From contig JALOQF010000027.1 of assembly GCA_025459425.1 (NCBI GenBank), positions 20,212-84,211 on the forward strand: a stretch of DNA of 64,000 bases, in the 5' to 3' direction. Each line of letters begins with the position of its first letter. Positions within the stretch are counted from its first letter, which is position 1. The translations under genes and the position numbers were made by a program. The stretch is from Myxococcaceae bacterium. Its GTDB lineage: Bacteria; Myxococcota; Myxococcia; Myxococcales; Myxococcaceae. Shown in pieces: positions 35,797-47,532 of the stretch. The notes under the pieces are model-generated. The model made no database searches and had not been told where the DNA came from. It saw only the letters and a list, made by a program, of their open reading frames with translations.

Positions 35797-36291
35797 TCAG
35801 TCCTGCGTCGAGCCGAGGTCGGCGAACAGGGCGTCGACGTCGAGGAGTGTGATGAGGCCCTTCTCGGTGCGCGCGATGCCGCGGGCCCAGGGGCGGTCGC
35901 CGCCGGTCAGCTGCGGCGCCGGCTGCACGCCCTCGATGGTGAGCACCTCGCTCATCGCGTCGACCACGAGGCCGAGGGTGCGGTCGCGGCCCGACGCGAA
36001 GACGCGGATGACGACGACCACGGTGAGCGGCCCGTAGGCGAGCCCTTCGAACCCGAGGCGCTCGCGCAGGTCCGAGATGGGCACGATCTCACCGCGCAGG
36101 TTGATGACGCCCTTGAGCCACTGCGGGGCCTGTGGAATCGGCGTGGGCTCGACCCAGCTCTGCAGCTCGCGCACGCGGAGAATCTCGATGCCGAACTCCT
36201 GGCCGCGGACGAAGAAGGTGAGGAGCTGTTCGCGCTGGGCCGGCGGGGCCGCGGCGCTCGGAGTGACGGGGGAGGGCGTCGGGTGTGACAT
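35797..36291 (-). CDS. cheW: Chemotaxis coupling protein CheW
   Basis: A 164-residue CheW. After a Pro-rich N-terminus it has [20 protein letters not shown], the helix [32 protein letters not shown] (signature), [14 protein letters not shown] and ALFADLGS. It bridges the PAS-rich receptor and CheA. It lies between the receptor and cheA genes with spacings of 31 and 8 bases. Confidence 0.95.
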   Translation of the reverse strand: MSHPTPSPVTPSAAAPPAQREQLLTFFVRGQEFGIEILRVRELQSWVEPTPIPQAPQWLKGVINLRGEIVPISDLRERLGFEGLAYGPLTVVVVIRVFASGRDRTLGLVVDAMSEVLTIEGVQPAPQLTGGDRPWARGIARTEKGLITLLDVDALFADLGSTQD

Positions 36292-36299
36292 GAGGTTCC

Positions 36300-37967
36300 T
36301 CAGGCGGCGAGTCGGTCAGCGTCGTGGAGCGCGTTGGGTTCGAGGATCAGCGAGACCGAGCCGTCGCCGAGAATGGTGGCCCCCGCGAGGCCCGAGACGA
36401 CGCCGTAGTTCTGCTCGAGCGACTTCACGACGACCTGCTGCTGGCTCAGCAGCTCGTTGACGAGCAGCCCCACCCGGCCGCGGTCGGTCTCGACGACGAC
36501 CATCAGGCAGTGGCGGTTGTCTCCCGAGAGGCGCTCGAGGCGCGCCGGCAGGTCGACCACGGGAATCAGCTCGCCGCGCATGCGGTAGCCCTGGTGATGG
36601 CCACACGGCTGGAGCAGCGACCAGTCGGGCTGAATCGACTCGACGATGCACAGCAGGGGAATGACGTAGTGGCGCCGGCCGATGCGCACGAGCTGGCCTT
36701 CCATGATGGCGAGCGTGAGCGGCAGCCGCAGCGTGAACTTCGTGCCCCGCTTGGGGGTCGAGGTGATGGCGATCTCTCCGCCGAGCGAGCGCACGTTCTG
36801 GCGCACCACGTCCATTCCCACGCCGCGCCCCGACACGTCGGTCACCTGGCGCGCGGTCGACAGCCCCGGCAGGAAGATGAGCTGCGCGATGGCGGCCGAC
36901 GAGAGCTCGGCGGTCGGCTCGACCAGGCCGCGCTCGCGGGCCTTCGCGAGAATGGCCGCCTCGTCGAGGCCCCGGCCGTCGTCTTCGATCTCGATGTAGA
37001 CGTCCTTGCCGCGGGTGAACGACGAGATGCTCAAGGTGCCCGCCTCGGGCTTGCCGGCGGCCAGGCGCTCGCCGGGCGCCTCGATGCCGTGGTCGACGCA
37101 GTTGCGCACGAGGTGCACCAGCGGGTCGCCCAGCCGCTCGACGACCGTCTTGTCGAGCTCGGTCGCCTCGCCGGTCACCTGCAGGGTGACGCGTTTGCCC
37201 AGCTGCTCGCAGAGCGCGTGCACGGTGCGGGGCAGGCGGCCGAAGACGATCGACAGCGGCTGGCTGCGCAGCCGCATCACGCTCTCCTGCAGGTGGCGCG
37301 TGTTGCGCGCGAGCTGCGCGAGGCCTTCGCTGATCTTCGCGATGCGCGGCTGCGCGAGGGCCCGCGCCGGGTCGACCTCGCCGAGCATCGACTGGGTGAT
37401 GACGAGCTCGCCGACCATGTTCATCAGCTGGTCGAGCTTGTCGACGGGCACCCGAATCGTCTGGGTCGCAGCCCCGCTGCTCGGCGTCGGTGCGGTCTGC
37501 GCGGCGGCGGCGCTGGGCGCGGCCTCTTCCTGCCGGGTGAGCGACCAGCCACCGTCGACCCAGTCGAACAGCGCCTCGACGCGGTCTCTGGCGACGGCGC
37601 CGTCGATGGTGGCTTCCCACGAGAGATACGGTGTCAGCGGCTCGTAGGTGGCGAGCGTCGGGAGCCGGCTGGTGTCACAGGTGAGCTGTACCGGGCCGAG
37701 CGCGCGCAGGCCCGCGAGCAGCTTGAGCGGGTCGGGCCCCACCGCGAGCAGCCCGTGCGGCGGCGTGAAGGTGAAGCGCCAGGGAGGGCCGACCACCTGA
37801 TCGAGCCGCGCGAGCGCCGCCTCGAGCGCCTGCCGCTCCTGCGCGAGCGGGACGTCGGGTGACTCGACGAGGCGCTTGAGCAGGTCGACGCCGCGCAGGA
37901 GCACGGCGGTCGCCTCGTGCGTCGGCTGGCGCCGGCCCGCCCGCACCTCGTCGAGGTACGACTCCAT
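36300..37967 (-). CDS. cheA: CheA histidine kinase, kinase and CheW-like domains (phosphotransfer domain disrupted)
   Basis: From the first usable ATG (37967, MESYLDEVRAG) the frame gives 555 residues. It has the end of helix D of the HPt, a short regulatory region, the dimerisation helices (VDKLDQLMNMVGELVITQS), and the GHKL kinase domain with the N box HLVRNCVDHGIE, G1 EIEDDGRGLDEAAI, F/G2 LPGLSTARQV, DVSGRGVGMDVVRQNV and RGTKFTLRLPLTLAI. The CheW-like P5 domain (EGQLVRIGRRHYVIPL onward) closes it. The phosphorylated His (AIHSLKGSAGSFG) lies just upstream in this frame, but no start codon lies between it and the preceding stop, so the kinase as encoded lacks its own phosphoacceptor. Confidence 0.9.
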   Translation of the reverse strand: MESYLDEVRAGRRQPTHEATAVLLRGVDLLKRLVESPDVPLAQERQALEAALARLDQVVGPPWRFTFTPPHGLLAVGPDPLKLLAGLRALGPVQLTCDTSRLPTLATYEPLTPYLSWEATIDGAVARDRVEALFDWVDGGWSLTRQEEAAPSAAAAQTAPTPSSGAATQTIRVPVDKLDQLMNMVGELVITQSMLGEVDPARALAQPRIAKISEGLAQLARNTRHLQESVMRLRSQPLSIVFGRLPRTVHALCEQLGKRVTLQVTGEATELDKTVVERLGDPLVHLVRNCVDHGIEAPGERLAAGKPEAGTLSISSFTRGKDVYIEIEDDGRGLDEAAILAKARERGLVEPTAELSSAAIAQLIFLPGLSTARQVTDVSGRGVGMDVVRQNVRSLGGEIAITSTPKRGTKFTLRLPLTLAIMEGQLVRIGRRHYVIPLLCIVESIQPDWSLLQPCGHHQGYRMRGELIPVVDLPARLERLSGDNRHCLMVVVETDRGRVGLLVNELLSQQQVVVKSLEQNYGVVSGLAGATILGDGSVSLILEPNALHDADRLAA

Positions 37968-38070
37968 GCCGTGCGCGCTCTCGGTGACCGCGGCGTAGCC
38001 GAACGAGCCGGCGCTGCCCTTGAGCGAGTGAATCGCCCGGCTCCTGCGCCGTCGACGAAGGCGTGTTCAT
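37968..38070 (-). pseudogene. cheA: Damaged N-terminus of cheA: HPt domain with internal deletion
   Basis: An ATG at 38070 overlaps the cheY stop (ATGA) and encodes MNTPSSTAQE, a normal-looking CheA start. The frame then turns to non-homologous sequence. One frame over, RAIHSLKGSAGSFGYAAV appears and runs straight into the kinase frame. About 40 codons of the first HPt helices are missing with a net frameshift. This could be a real mutation or an assembly error; the rest of the operon is intact. Confidence 0.75.
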
Positions 38071-38423
38071 GCGAGCAGGCTCTTGACGAGGGTTCGCAGG
38101 GCGTCGGCCTGGAAGGGCTTCACCAGCCACCCGGTGGCGCCCGCCGCCTTGGCCGACGAGCGCAACGTCGGGTTCACCTCGGTGGTGAGCACGAGCACCG
38201 GGGTGAACTTCTGCTGCTCCCGGTAGCGCTTGATGAACTCGAGGCCGTTCATGTTGGGCATGTTGAAGTCGGTGATGACGAGGTCGAACGCCTGCGTCGC
38301 CGCGAGCGAGATGGCCTCGGCGCCATCGCAGGCCTGGACGACCCCGTGGCCGTCCGAGCCCAGTGCATTGCTGACCAGCGCGCGAATCGATGGAGAGTCA
38401 TCGACCGCCAGAATCCGTGCCAT
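38067..38423 (-). CDS. CheY-like single-domain response regulator
   Basis: A 118-residue receiver domain: acidic pocket Asp8/Asp9 (AVDDSPSIR), phosphoacceptor Asp52 (LVITDFNMPNMNG), Thr80/81 (VLTTE) and Lys102 (VKPF). It is the first chemotaxis gene, with GGAGG five bases before ATG 38423, and its stop overlaps the cheA start. It should carry the CheA signal to a motor or regulator. Confidence 0.93.
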   Translation of the reverse strand: MARILAVDDSPSIRALVSNALGSDGHGVVQACDGAEAISLAATQAFDLVITDFNMPNMNGLEFIKRYREQQKFTPVLVLTTEVNPTLRSSAKAAGATGWLVKPFQADALRTLVKSLLA

Positions 38424-38478
38424 GTCGCCTCCGAAGAATCCCCGATGGGCCACGCGTCGTGGCCGCCCTGCAACCTCG

Positions 38479-38718
38479 TTACAGCTCGACCCCGAGCGTG
38501 CTCGCCGACGTCCGGACGAGCTCGGAGCACTCCACCGTCGAGTTCGGCCTGGCCCTCAGGACCAGGATGAACTGCAGGCCAGCGGTGTCGAGGCGGTCCA
38601 CCTTCGTGGCGTCGACCTCGAGGGGCTCGCCCTCGCCGAGCCCGCGCAGCCCCGTCAGAAGTTCGTCGAGCACCGCTGCCTGGAGTCTGGCGGGGAGTTC
38701 CAGCTTCACGGAATTCAA
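38479..38718 (-). CDS. STAS-domain protein
   Basis: A 79-residue STAS domain (SpoIIAA/anti-sigma antagonist fold): MNSVKLELPARL, LEVDATKVDRLDTAGLQFIL with the conserved Asp-(Thr/Ser)-x-Gly segment, and a C-terminal helix. The residue in the phosphorylation position is Thr (LDTAG), so it may be kinase-regulated. It lies just upstream of cheY on the same strand, as STAS proteins often do in chemotaxis-like operons, and may be a regulatory partner of the receptor array. Confidence 0.85.
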   Translation of the reverse strand: MNSVKLELPARLQAAVLDELLTGLRGLGEGEPLEVDATKVDRLDTAGLQFILVLRARPNSTVECSELVRTSASTLGVEL

Positions 38719-38901
38719 GCGTGTGCAGCCGCCATGCCCCGAAAGCGTCAGCTTTTTGACACCTGAAGTGGCTGATCTCGCTGTCAGGAGTTCGACGCTG
38801 ACCCGAGCGCGAAGGGACTCAGCAGCGGCGAAGGACCCACGACGGGCGTCGCGTCATCGCAGGAGAAGCGGGCTGGTGCTTCTCTTGCTGGCGCTCGGCC
38901 G

Positions 38902-39987
38902 GTGCAAACCGAATCAGTCGTCGCAGCGGCGCTCGAGGGCAAGGGCGGTGGGCCTCAGCGGATCATGATGTGGATCGCCGGGTCGACCGCGCGGTGTGTG
39001 CAGGGGCCGTTCTCGCGAGAGGCCGGCCTGGCGGCGCTGCGTGAGGTCGGCGCGACGGGCACGCCGCTCTGGCTGAGCGACTGGCCCGAGGGCGTGCGCA
39101 GGCTGGGCGGCGTCGTCGGCTACGGGAGCTGGACGACGGACTCGGTCGTCGACGAGGCGATGTCGGTGGTGGACACGGCGCGAAAGCTGGCCGAGACCTC
39201 GACGGTGGAGCTGTCGCAGCGGCTGGGCGTGCTGGTCGAGGCGGCGAAGCGGCAGAGCGAGGCGGTGCGCGACCTCGCCGAGGTGCTGACCCACTCGGAC
39301 GAGCGGTCGACATTGTCGACGTCGCTGGCGTCACTCTTCGCGTCGCTGGGGGAGCTGCGGTCGAACCTGCTGTCGGAGCAGCACAACCACCACGCCCTGG
39401 TGCGCCAGGCCGGAGGCACCGTCGCCCAGCTGACCGACCTGTCGACCAGCATCCGACAGTTCGCGACCTCGAGTCGGCTGGCGACGTTCAACGCGCGGCT
39501 CGAGGCGGCGCGGCTCGGGGAAGCGGGCGCGGGGTTCCTCGCCATCACCGGCGCGCTCTCGGAGCACGCCCAGCACGTGACGTCGGCGAGCGCCAACGCC
39601 TCGGTGCTGACGCAGCGACTGAGCGCGCTGTTGCCGCAGGTGTCGGCGAGCAGTGAGCAGGTCAAGCGGCAGCTCGACGCCGAGATGTCGGCGCTGCGCG
39701 AGAAGGTCACCGGCCTCAAGCAGCAGCTCCTCGAGAGCGAGCGTCTCGCGCTGACCCGGCTCGAGGCCGCGCGCCGCGATGGCGACGTGCTCGCCCGCGA
39801 GATGAACGCAGCCATGGCCGAGCTGCAGAGCACCGACCGGCTCAGCCAGTTGCTGGCGGCGATGCACGAGGCCTTCGTCGACGCCAGGTCGCGTGGAGGC
39901 GACGCCTTCGGCGACCTGCAGAAGCGCCGCGCCTCGTTGGTCGGCGACAGCGCGCTCCAGCAGGGCGGCTCGATCGAGCTCTTCTAG
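38902..39987 (+). CDS. MCP-like cytoplasmic protein with degenerate signalling tip
   Basis: A 361-residue, mainly coiled-coil protein without a signal peptide or membrane helix. Its centre (residues about 190-220) reads SSRLATFNARLEAARLGEAG and GFLAITGALSEHA, a degenerate version of the MCP hairpin tip (family: NxLALNAAIEAARAGE and GFAVVAxEVRxLA). Long helices flank it on both sides. It lies divergent from the chemotaxis operon and may be an alternative array component or CheA/CheW-binding modulator. The start is uncertain: GTG 38902 or ATG 38965. Confidence 0.75.
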   Translation: MQTESVVAAALEGKGGGPQRIMMWIAGSTARCVQGPFSREAGLAALREVGATGTPLWLSDWPEGVRRLGGVVGYGSWTTDSVVDEAMSVVDTARKLAETSTVELSQRLGVLVEAAKRQSEAVRDLAEVLTHSDERSTLSTSLASLFASLGELRSNLLSEQHNHHALVRQAGGTVAQLTDLSTSIRQFATSSRLATFNARLEAARLGEAGAGFLAITGALSEHAQHVTSASANASVLTQRLSALLPQVSASSEQVKRQLDAEMSALREKVTGLKQQLLESERLALTRLEAARRDGDVLAREMNAAMAELQSTDRLSQLLAAMHEAFVDARSRGGDAFGDLQKRRASLVGDSALQQGGSIELF

Positions 39988-39994
39988 AGCGAGG

Positions 39995-40252
39995 TCACCG
40001 GCCCAACCGGGCCAGAAGGTCGTTGAAACCCTCGCGGATGAGGGCGAACTCGAGGATGACGACGAGCAGGAGCACCGGAATGAGCACCTTGGGTGAGAAG
40101 AGCACCTTCACGAGCGTGTCGAGGCCGCTCTCGCTGCTGACCGGCGTGGGGGCGCGCGCGCAGGTGCGGCACGACAGCCCGCGCGCGGTGGCGGTGCCTT
40201 CTTCGAGGGGGGTCATCAGCCCGCACTTCACGCACGAGAAGCGCCCACGCAT
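39995..40252 (-). CDS. Small zinc-ribbon membrane protein
   Basis: An 85-residue protein from ATG 40252. The N-terminus MRGRFSCVKCGL and LSCRTCAR gives two CxxC pairs, a zinc ribbon. A single membrane helix follows (VLIPVLLLVVILEFALI, about 57-75), then a short tail. Function unknown; it could be a membrane-anchored regulator. It follows the next gene by eight bases and overlaps none. Confidence 0.7.
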   Translation of the reverse strand: MRGRFSCVKCGLMTPLEEGTATARGLSCRTCARAPTPVSSESGLDTLVKVLFSPKVLIPVLLLVVILEFALIREGFNDLLARLGR

Positions 40253-40260
40253 GGCGGTCG

Positions 40261-40470
40261 TCAATTCCGGCGGTACGCCGCCACCAGGTTCGCCACGACC
40301 CACGCGTTGTCGGGCTCGATGACCAAGCGCGCCAGCCAGGTGAGGTCGAGGCCCGGCAGGAACTGGCTCTTCTTTCGCCGCACGTACCGCAGCTCGAGGA
40401 AGCGCACGAAGTCTTCCCACGGCATGCGCAGCTGCACCCGCTGGTCTGTCGAGGCGTCGAGCAGCTCCAT
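40261..40470 (-). CDS. Small conserved-looking protein, function unknown
   Basis: A 69-residue cytosolic protein from ATG 40470: MELLDASTDQRVQLRMPWED, FVRFLELRYVRRKK and LTWLARLVIEPDNAWVVANL. It is a compact alpha/beta protein without a recognised family. It lies eight bases upstream of the zinc-ribbon gene and diverges from the lipoprotein at 40513, sharing a 42-base promoter region. Confidence 0.65.
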   Translation of the reverse strand: MELLDASTDQRVQLRMPWEDFVRFLELRYVRRKKSQFLPGLDLTWLARLVIEPDNAWVVANLVAAYRRN

Positions 40471-40512
40471 CGCGCACGAAGCATAGCAGTGAAGCCGCGG
40501 CCCGGACGCGTT

Positions 40513-41049
40513 ATGGCCCTCTTTGCCGTGTCGCGTCTCGTCTTCTTCAGCCTCGTCGTCGTCTCCGCCTCGGCCTGCAACCTGGTGAAGGGGCCGCGCC
40601 GCGACCACGAGTGCCGCTCCACCCTGCGCAGCATCATGGTCGCCGAGTTCGCGTTCCACTCGGTGCAGCGCCGGTACACCGTGCACCCGCACGAGCTCGG
40701 CTTCGCGCCCTCTCCCGGCAACCGCTACGCGTACGTCTTCGACAAGGCCGGAGACGTCACCCGCCGCGACGACAAGCCCTCGCCGGCGCCCGAGGCCTCG
40801 GTCGGCTACGGGCCCGACACCGAGAAACGAAGCGTCACCGTCGAAGACCTGGTGCCGAAGCTGCCGCCCGAGGTGCGCGCCATGCTCGGCCTCGAGGGCG
40901 CTTGCCCCGACTGCCAGCTCACCGTCGCCTGCATCGGCAACCTCGACGACGACCCGGCCCTCGACGTGTGGACCATTTCCACGCAGGACCGCCCGGGCGC
41001 GAGCCGCGGCACCCCGCTGCGCGTCACCTCGGACCTCGACCGCCCATGA
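40513..41049 (+). CDS. Lipoprotein with pilin-like character
   Basis: A 178-residue lipoprotein from ATG 40513 (SRLVFFSLVVVSASACNLVK, lipobox SASAC). The mature part begins CRSTLRSIMVAEFAFHSVQ and contains RYAYVFDKAGDVTRR, a Cys pair ACPDCQL and a final strand VACIGNLDDDPALDVWTIST. This layout recalls pilin-like (type IV pilus/pseudopilin-related) globular domains common in myxobacteria. Role unknown. Its stop overlaps the start of the next gene. A GTG at 40489 would add eight residues. Confidence 0.65.
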   Translation: MALFAVSRLVFFSLVVVSASACNLVKGPRRDHECRSTLRSIMVAEFAFHSVQRRYTVHPHELGFAPSPGNRYAYVFDKAGDVTRRDDKPSPAPEASVGYGPDTEKRSVTVEDLVPKLPPEVRAMLGLEGACPDCQLTVACIGNLDDDPALDVWTISTQDRPGASRGTPLRVTSDLDRP

Positions 41050-41669
41050 TGACGCTCGACCCGCACCCGCTCCTCGACGCGCGCTGGTTCCTCACCACCT
41101 TCCCCCGCCCCCTCGGTGAGCTCGGCCGCGTCGACGCGGTGGTCGACCTCTTGCGCGTGGGCGCGAGCGCGCCGCTGTCGGCCGACGACGCGGTTCGCAG
41201 CGCCGTGCGCGAGCTGCTGCGCCATGGCGGCTACAAGCCCACCGGCCGCGGCAAGCCCGCCTCGGAGTACCTCGTGCGCGCCGTCTCCGAGGGTGCCCTG
41301 GGTTCCATCAACCTCGCCGTCGACGCGTGCAACGTGGCCTCGCTGCACTCGGGCCTGCCCATCAGCGTCGTCGACGTCACCCTCGCCACGCCGCCCTTCC
41401 GCATCGGGCTGGCGCCCGAGGGCGCGAGCTACGTCTTCAATCAGGGCGGGCAGACCATCGACCTCGGTGGGCTCCTGTGCCTCTTCGACGCGGGCGGCCC
41501 CTGCGCGAACGCCGTGAAGGACGCCCAGCGCACCAAGACGACGCCCGCCACCCTGAAGACGCTCTCGGTGGTGTGGGGCACCAACGCCTTGCCCGGGCGC
41601 GCCGCCGACACCGCGCGGTGGTACCGACAGCTCCTCGAAGCAGCGGGCGCCACGACGAGCGAGCCGTGA
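41046..41669 (+). CDS. Stand-alone B3/B4 tRNA-editing-like domain protein
   Basis: A 207-residue cytosolic protein. RSAVRELLRHGGYKPTGRGK, PASEYLVRAVSEG and SINLAVDACNVASLHSGLPI, followed by DAGGPCANAVKDAQRTKT, match the B3/B4 domain of the phenylalanyl-tRNA synthetase beta subunit, which edits mischarged Tyr-tRNA(Phe). Free-standing versions are widespread and of uncertain substrate. The ATG at 41046 overlaps the preceding stop, with a second ATG three bases on. Confidence 0.82.
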   Translation: MMTLDPHPLLDARWFLTTFPRPLGELGRVDAVVDLLRVGASAPLSADDAVRSAVRELLRHGGYKPTGRGKPASEYLVRAVSEGALGSINLAVDACNVASLHSGLPISVVDVTLATPPFRIGLAPEGASYVFNQGGQTIDLGGLLCLFDAGGPCANAVKDAQRTKTTPATLKTLSVVWGTNALPGRAADTARWYRQLLEAAGATTSEP

Positions 41670-41730
41670 GCCCGCCGGTTGTGTCTCGTCGCTGAATCGA
41701 GTGAGGTCACCCTCGTCAGAGGTTCACGCC

Positions 41731-42012
41731 ATGGTCCGAACCGCGGTGCTCACGCTGGCCCTCGTGGCCCTTCCTTCCTTCGCGGGGCCGAAGCCCAGCC
41801 ACGACTGCTCCAAGCAGTGCGACGACGCGCTCAAGCCCATGTTGGCGCAGTGCCGTGCCGCGGAGAAAAGCGGCCACGACCATGATGACCACGCGAAGGA
41901 AGACCCCAACGCCGGCAAGAAGCTCGCCGAGGCGTGCCGCGACAACGTCGGCAGGCTGAAGGCCGTGTGTCTCAAGCAGTGCGCGGACGAGTCGTCGGGC
42001 CGAAGGCGCTAG
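41731..42012 (+). CDS. Small secreted Cys- and His-rich protein
   Basis: A 93-residue protein with a cleavable signal peptide (MVRTAVLTLALVALPSFAG). The mature 70 residues have four to five Cys spaced as helical CxxxC pairs (CSKQC, CLKQC) and a His/Asp run (GHDHDDHAKED) that could bind metal. No family recognised. The following 326 bases to the TonB receptor hold no gene but include a hairpin (separate entry). Confidence 0.65.
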   Translation: MVRTAVLTLALVALPSFAGPKPSHDCSKQCDDALKPMLAQCRAAEKSGHDHDDHAKEDPNAGKKLAEACRDNVGRLKAVCLKQCADESSGRRR

Positions 42013-42272
42013 AGCGCCCAACAGGTTGCCTCCCGTCGAGAAGGCGCCGATGCGCGGCGCACCCCATCGCTGCTCCTTTGGTCCGTTGACCGTCAGCAGC
42101 GTCTTGCGTCGCGCCGCGGTCTGCTCGCAGCTCGCCGCTCGCGCGCGGTCGGGCAACCTGCTCCGCGCTCGGGGCCCACCGGGCGTCCGGCGCGGCGCCG
42201 GTCATGGGGCCCATGCTCGACGCCTCGCCACGGAAAAGGCGCGGGTTCGAACTCGTCAGCCGTTCCGCGTGT

Positions 42273-42312
42273 GTCACAGTCCCCCTGCAGCTCGGGGGTT
42301 CTGACCTGTGAC
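42273..42312 (+). promoter_or_regulatory. Large inverted repeat before the TonB receptor gene
   Basis: Outer arms GTCACAG (42273-42279) and CTGTGAC (42306-42312) enclose inner arms CCCCC (42281-42285) and GGGGG (42294-42298). It ends 26 bases before the receptor ATG, so it may be a leader hairpin in the mRNA, an attenuator, or an operator. Confidence 0.5.
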
Positions 42313-42338
42313 GTGCGCCGAATGGGAGCGGCTCACCA

Positions 42339-45326
<2,988 letters not shown>

Positions 45327-45343
45327 CGGCACGAGGAACCATC

Positions 45344-46732
45344 ATGAAGACCACCCGATTCCTCTTCACCGTCGTCGCCTCGCTCGTCGCCTGCACGCCG
45401 CCCATGGGGCGCGACCCCGTGCCAGCGCTCGACGTGGTGCAGGTCGTCCCCGGCACCGCGCGCGTCGAGGCGCCCGGGGCGCTCCAGTTCGGTGCGCTCC
45501 GCCTGAAGGACGGCAGCTCGACCAACGTCACCTCGAGCGCGACGTGGACGAGCAGCGACCCGTCCATCCTCTCCATCACCGCCACCGGCGCCGCGACGCT
45601 CAAGAAGGCCGGCGTCGTCACCGTCACCGCCGCGGCCGACGGGAAGTCGGGCACCAGCGAGGTCATCGTGCTGGGGCAGGTGGTGGGCGTCGAGGTGGGC
45701 GCAGGCGTCGTCCGCATTCCCGTCGGCGTCACCACCACCCTGGGCGGCGTGCTGCTCGCCGCCGACGACACCAGGCGGCCCCTCGATGGCTCCGAGGCCT
45801 TCGGCACCAGCAACGCGGCCGTGGCGTCGGTCACCCCGGCGGGTGACGTCACGGGCGAGGCGGCAGGCACGGCCTCCATCACGCTGACACGCAAGGGCGT
45901 CACCTCTTTGCGGGCCGTCACCGTCGTCGACACGGCCCTCATGACGGTCACGCCCGGCGCCGACCCGGGCACGCGGCTCCCGGCCGAGGCGTCCATCGAC
46001 GTCTTCGTCACCGGCACCTTCGCCAACGGCGACGAGGCCGACGTCACCGGTCTCTTCACCGTGTCGGCGCCCGAGGGGAGCGGCGTCACCGTCGATGGCA
46101 CCACCATCACCGCTGACGCCCTGGAGTCGGGGACGAAGACGGCCACGCTCACCTTCACCGGCAACGAGGGCACCATCGCCATGGGCAGGACGGCCACGCT
46201 GCAGGTGACCGTCATCAGCGACGCGCTCTCGGCGGTGACGCTCACGGCGCCGGCCACGGCCTCGACGCGCGGTGAGCCGGTGCGGCTCTCGGCCACCGGG
46301 ACGTACGGGACGCTCCAGTTTCCGGTGACGGCGAGGTTCTCGGCCGACCCGCCGGAGCTCGTCTCGGTCGCGCGCAACGGCACGGTGTCGTGGCTGAAGC
46401 CCGGCGCCGTCACCTTCACGGCGGCCGTCGGCGACGTCGAGGGCACCGCCACCACCACCATCAGCGAGAGCGAGCTCGCCGGCGTCACCATCGGCGGCGC
46501 TGGGCCCGTGATGGTGGGTGGCACGCTCGACCTCACCGCCACCGCGGCCTTCGGCGCCACCCAGCAGGCCGTCACCTCACGCGTGGTGTGGAAGTCGTCG
46601 GCGCCCGACGTCGTCGAGGTGAGCAACGTCTCACCGGGCCTCGTCACTGCGAAGGCAGCGGGGATGGCGACCGTCGAGGCGTACTACCGCGGCGCGCGCG
46701 CGGCGACCGTCACCCTCACCGTCGCGCCCTGA
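45344..46732 (+). CDS. Lipoprotein with bacterial Ig-like (Big_2) repeats
   Basis: A 462-residue lipoprotein (FTVVASLVACTPP, lipobox LVAC) with GAGGA upstream. It consists of four to five Big_2-type domains, each with W-(T/K)-S-S-D/A-P followed by V-x-x-x-G-x-x-T/A (ATWTSSDPSILSITATGAAT; RVVWKSSAPDVVEVS). These are surface or adhesin modules. Immediate coupling to the TonB receptor suggests a surface partner that captures or presents its ligand. Confidence 0.88.
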   Translation: MKTTRFLFTVVASLVACTPPMGRDPVPALDVVQVVPGTARVEAPGALQFGALRLKDGSSTNVTSSATWTSSDPSILSITATGAATLKKAGVVTVTAAADGKSGTSEVIVLGQVVGVEVGAGVVRIPVGVTTTLGGVLLAADDTRRPLDGSEAFGTSNAAVASVTPAGDVTGEAAGTASITLTRKGVTSLRAVTVVDTALMTVTPGADPGTRLPAEASIDVFVTGTFANGDEADVTGLFTVSAPEGSGVTVDGTTITADALESGTKTATLTFTGNEGTIAMGRTATLQVTVISDALSAVTLTAPATASTRGEPVRLSATGTYGTLQFPVTARFSADPPELVSVARNGTVSWLKPGAVTFTAAVGDVEGTATTTISESELAGVTIGGAGPVMVGGTLDLTATAAFGATQQAVTSRVVWKSSAPDVVEVSNVSPGLVTAKAAGMATVEAYYRGARAATVTLTVAP

Positions 46733-46792
46733 AGGGCCGTCAGAGGCGCGACGCCACGCCCGGACGTCCTGGGGCTGATACGAAGGCCCGCC

Positions 46793-47494
46793 ATGTCTTC
46801 CCGCTACGACGACGCACTCGCGGCCATCGAGAATGACGACGCGCCGGGCCTCATCGAGCTGCTCGAGGCCGAGCCGAAGCTCGCGAAGGCGCGCGGCCCC
46901 GACGGCGACACGCTGCTCCACTGGGCGTGTCACCACAAGCAGACCGAGCTGGTCGAGGTGCTCCTCTCGACGGGCGCCGACGTCAACGCGAAGGGGCACT
47001 TCGGCCGCACGCCCCTGCAGTACGCCGTGACGGACTGCGAGGCCGACGAAGCACGGCCGGTCGTCGAGGTGCTGCTCGCGGCGGGCGCCGACCCACGACT
47101 CGAGAACGACGGCGGGTTCGACGCGCTGGCGTGGGCGCGGCAGGAGCTGTGGGAGCCAGACGACGCGCTCTTCGCCCTGTTGGGGGCTTCGTCGAACGTC
47201 CGCAGGTTGCGCGCCGTGGGCGGCCCGGAGGAGCAGGTGCGCTTCATCGAGGCGCGCTCTCACACCGAGCTGGCAGCCTTCGGCCTCCTCGAAGCGTGGG
47301 GCCACGGCCAGGCGGGAGCGACCGACGCGTCGCAGCTCCCGTCCGCCGACGCCGCGGCGCTCGAGGCGTTGGCGGAGACGCTGAAGTCCCTCGAAGCCAG
47401 CGCCTGGGAGCCGCTGTTTCGCGCGATGGCCCGGCGCCTGACGCCGGCGGACTTGCGGGCGACGGTCGAGCAGGTGCTGCGCGGAAAGGCCTGA
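46793..47494 (+). CDS. Ankyrin-repeat protein
   Basis: A 233-residue cytosolic protein. Three ankyrin repeats cover residues about 10-125: DTLLHWACHHKQTELVEVLL with STGADVNAKG, then FGRTPLQYAVTDCEADEARP with VVEVLLAAGADP, then GGFDALAWARQELWEP. A helical C-terminal half follows. It is probably a protein-interaction module; no enzyme domain is seen. Confidence 0.9.
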   Translation: MSSRYDDALAAIENDDAPGLIELLEAEPKLAKARGPDGDTLLHWACHHKQTELVEVLLSTGADVNAKGHFGRTPLQYAVTDCEADEARPVVEVLLAAGADPRLENDGGFDALAWARQELWEPDDALFALLGASSNVRRLRAVGGPEEQVRFIEARSHTELAAFGLLEAWGHGQAGATDASQLPSADAAALEALAETLKSLEASAWEPLFRAMARRLTPADLRATVEQVLRGKA

Positions 47495-47532
47495 AGACCG
47501 AAGAGGGCTCGGCGCGGAGCGCGCAGGGCCTC

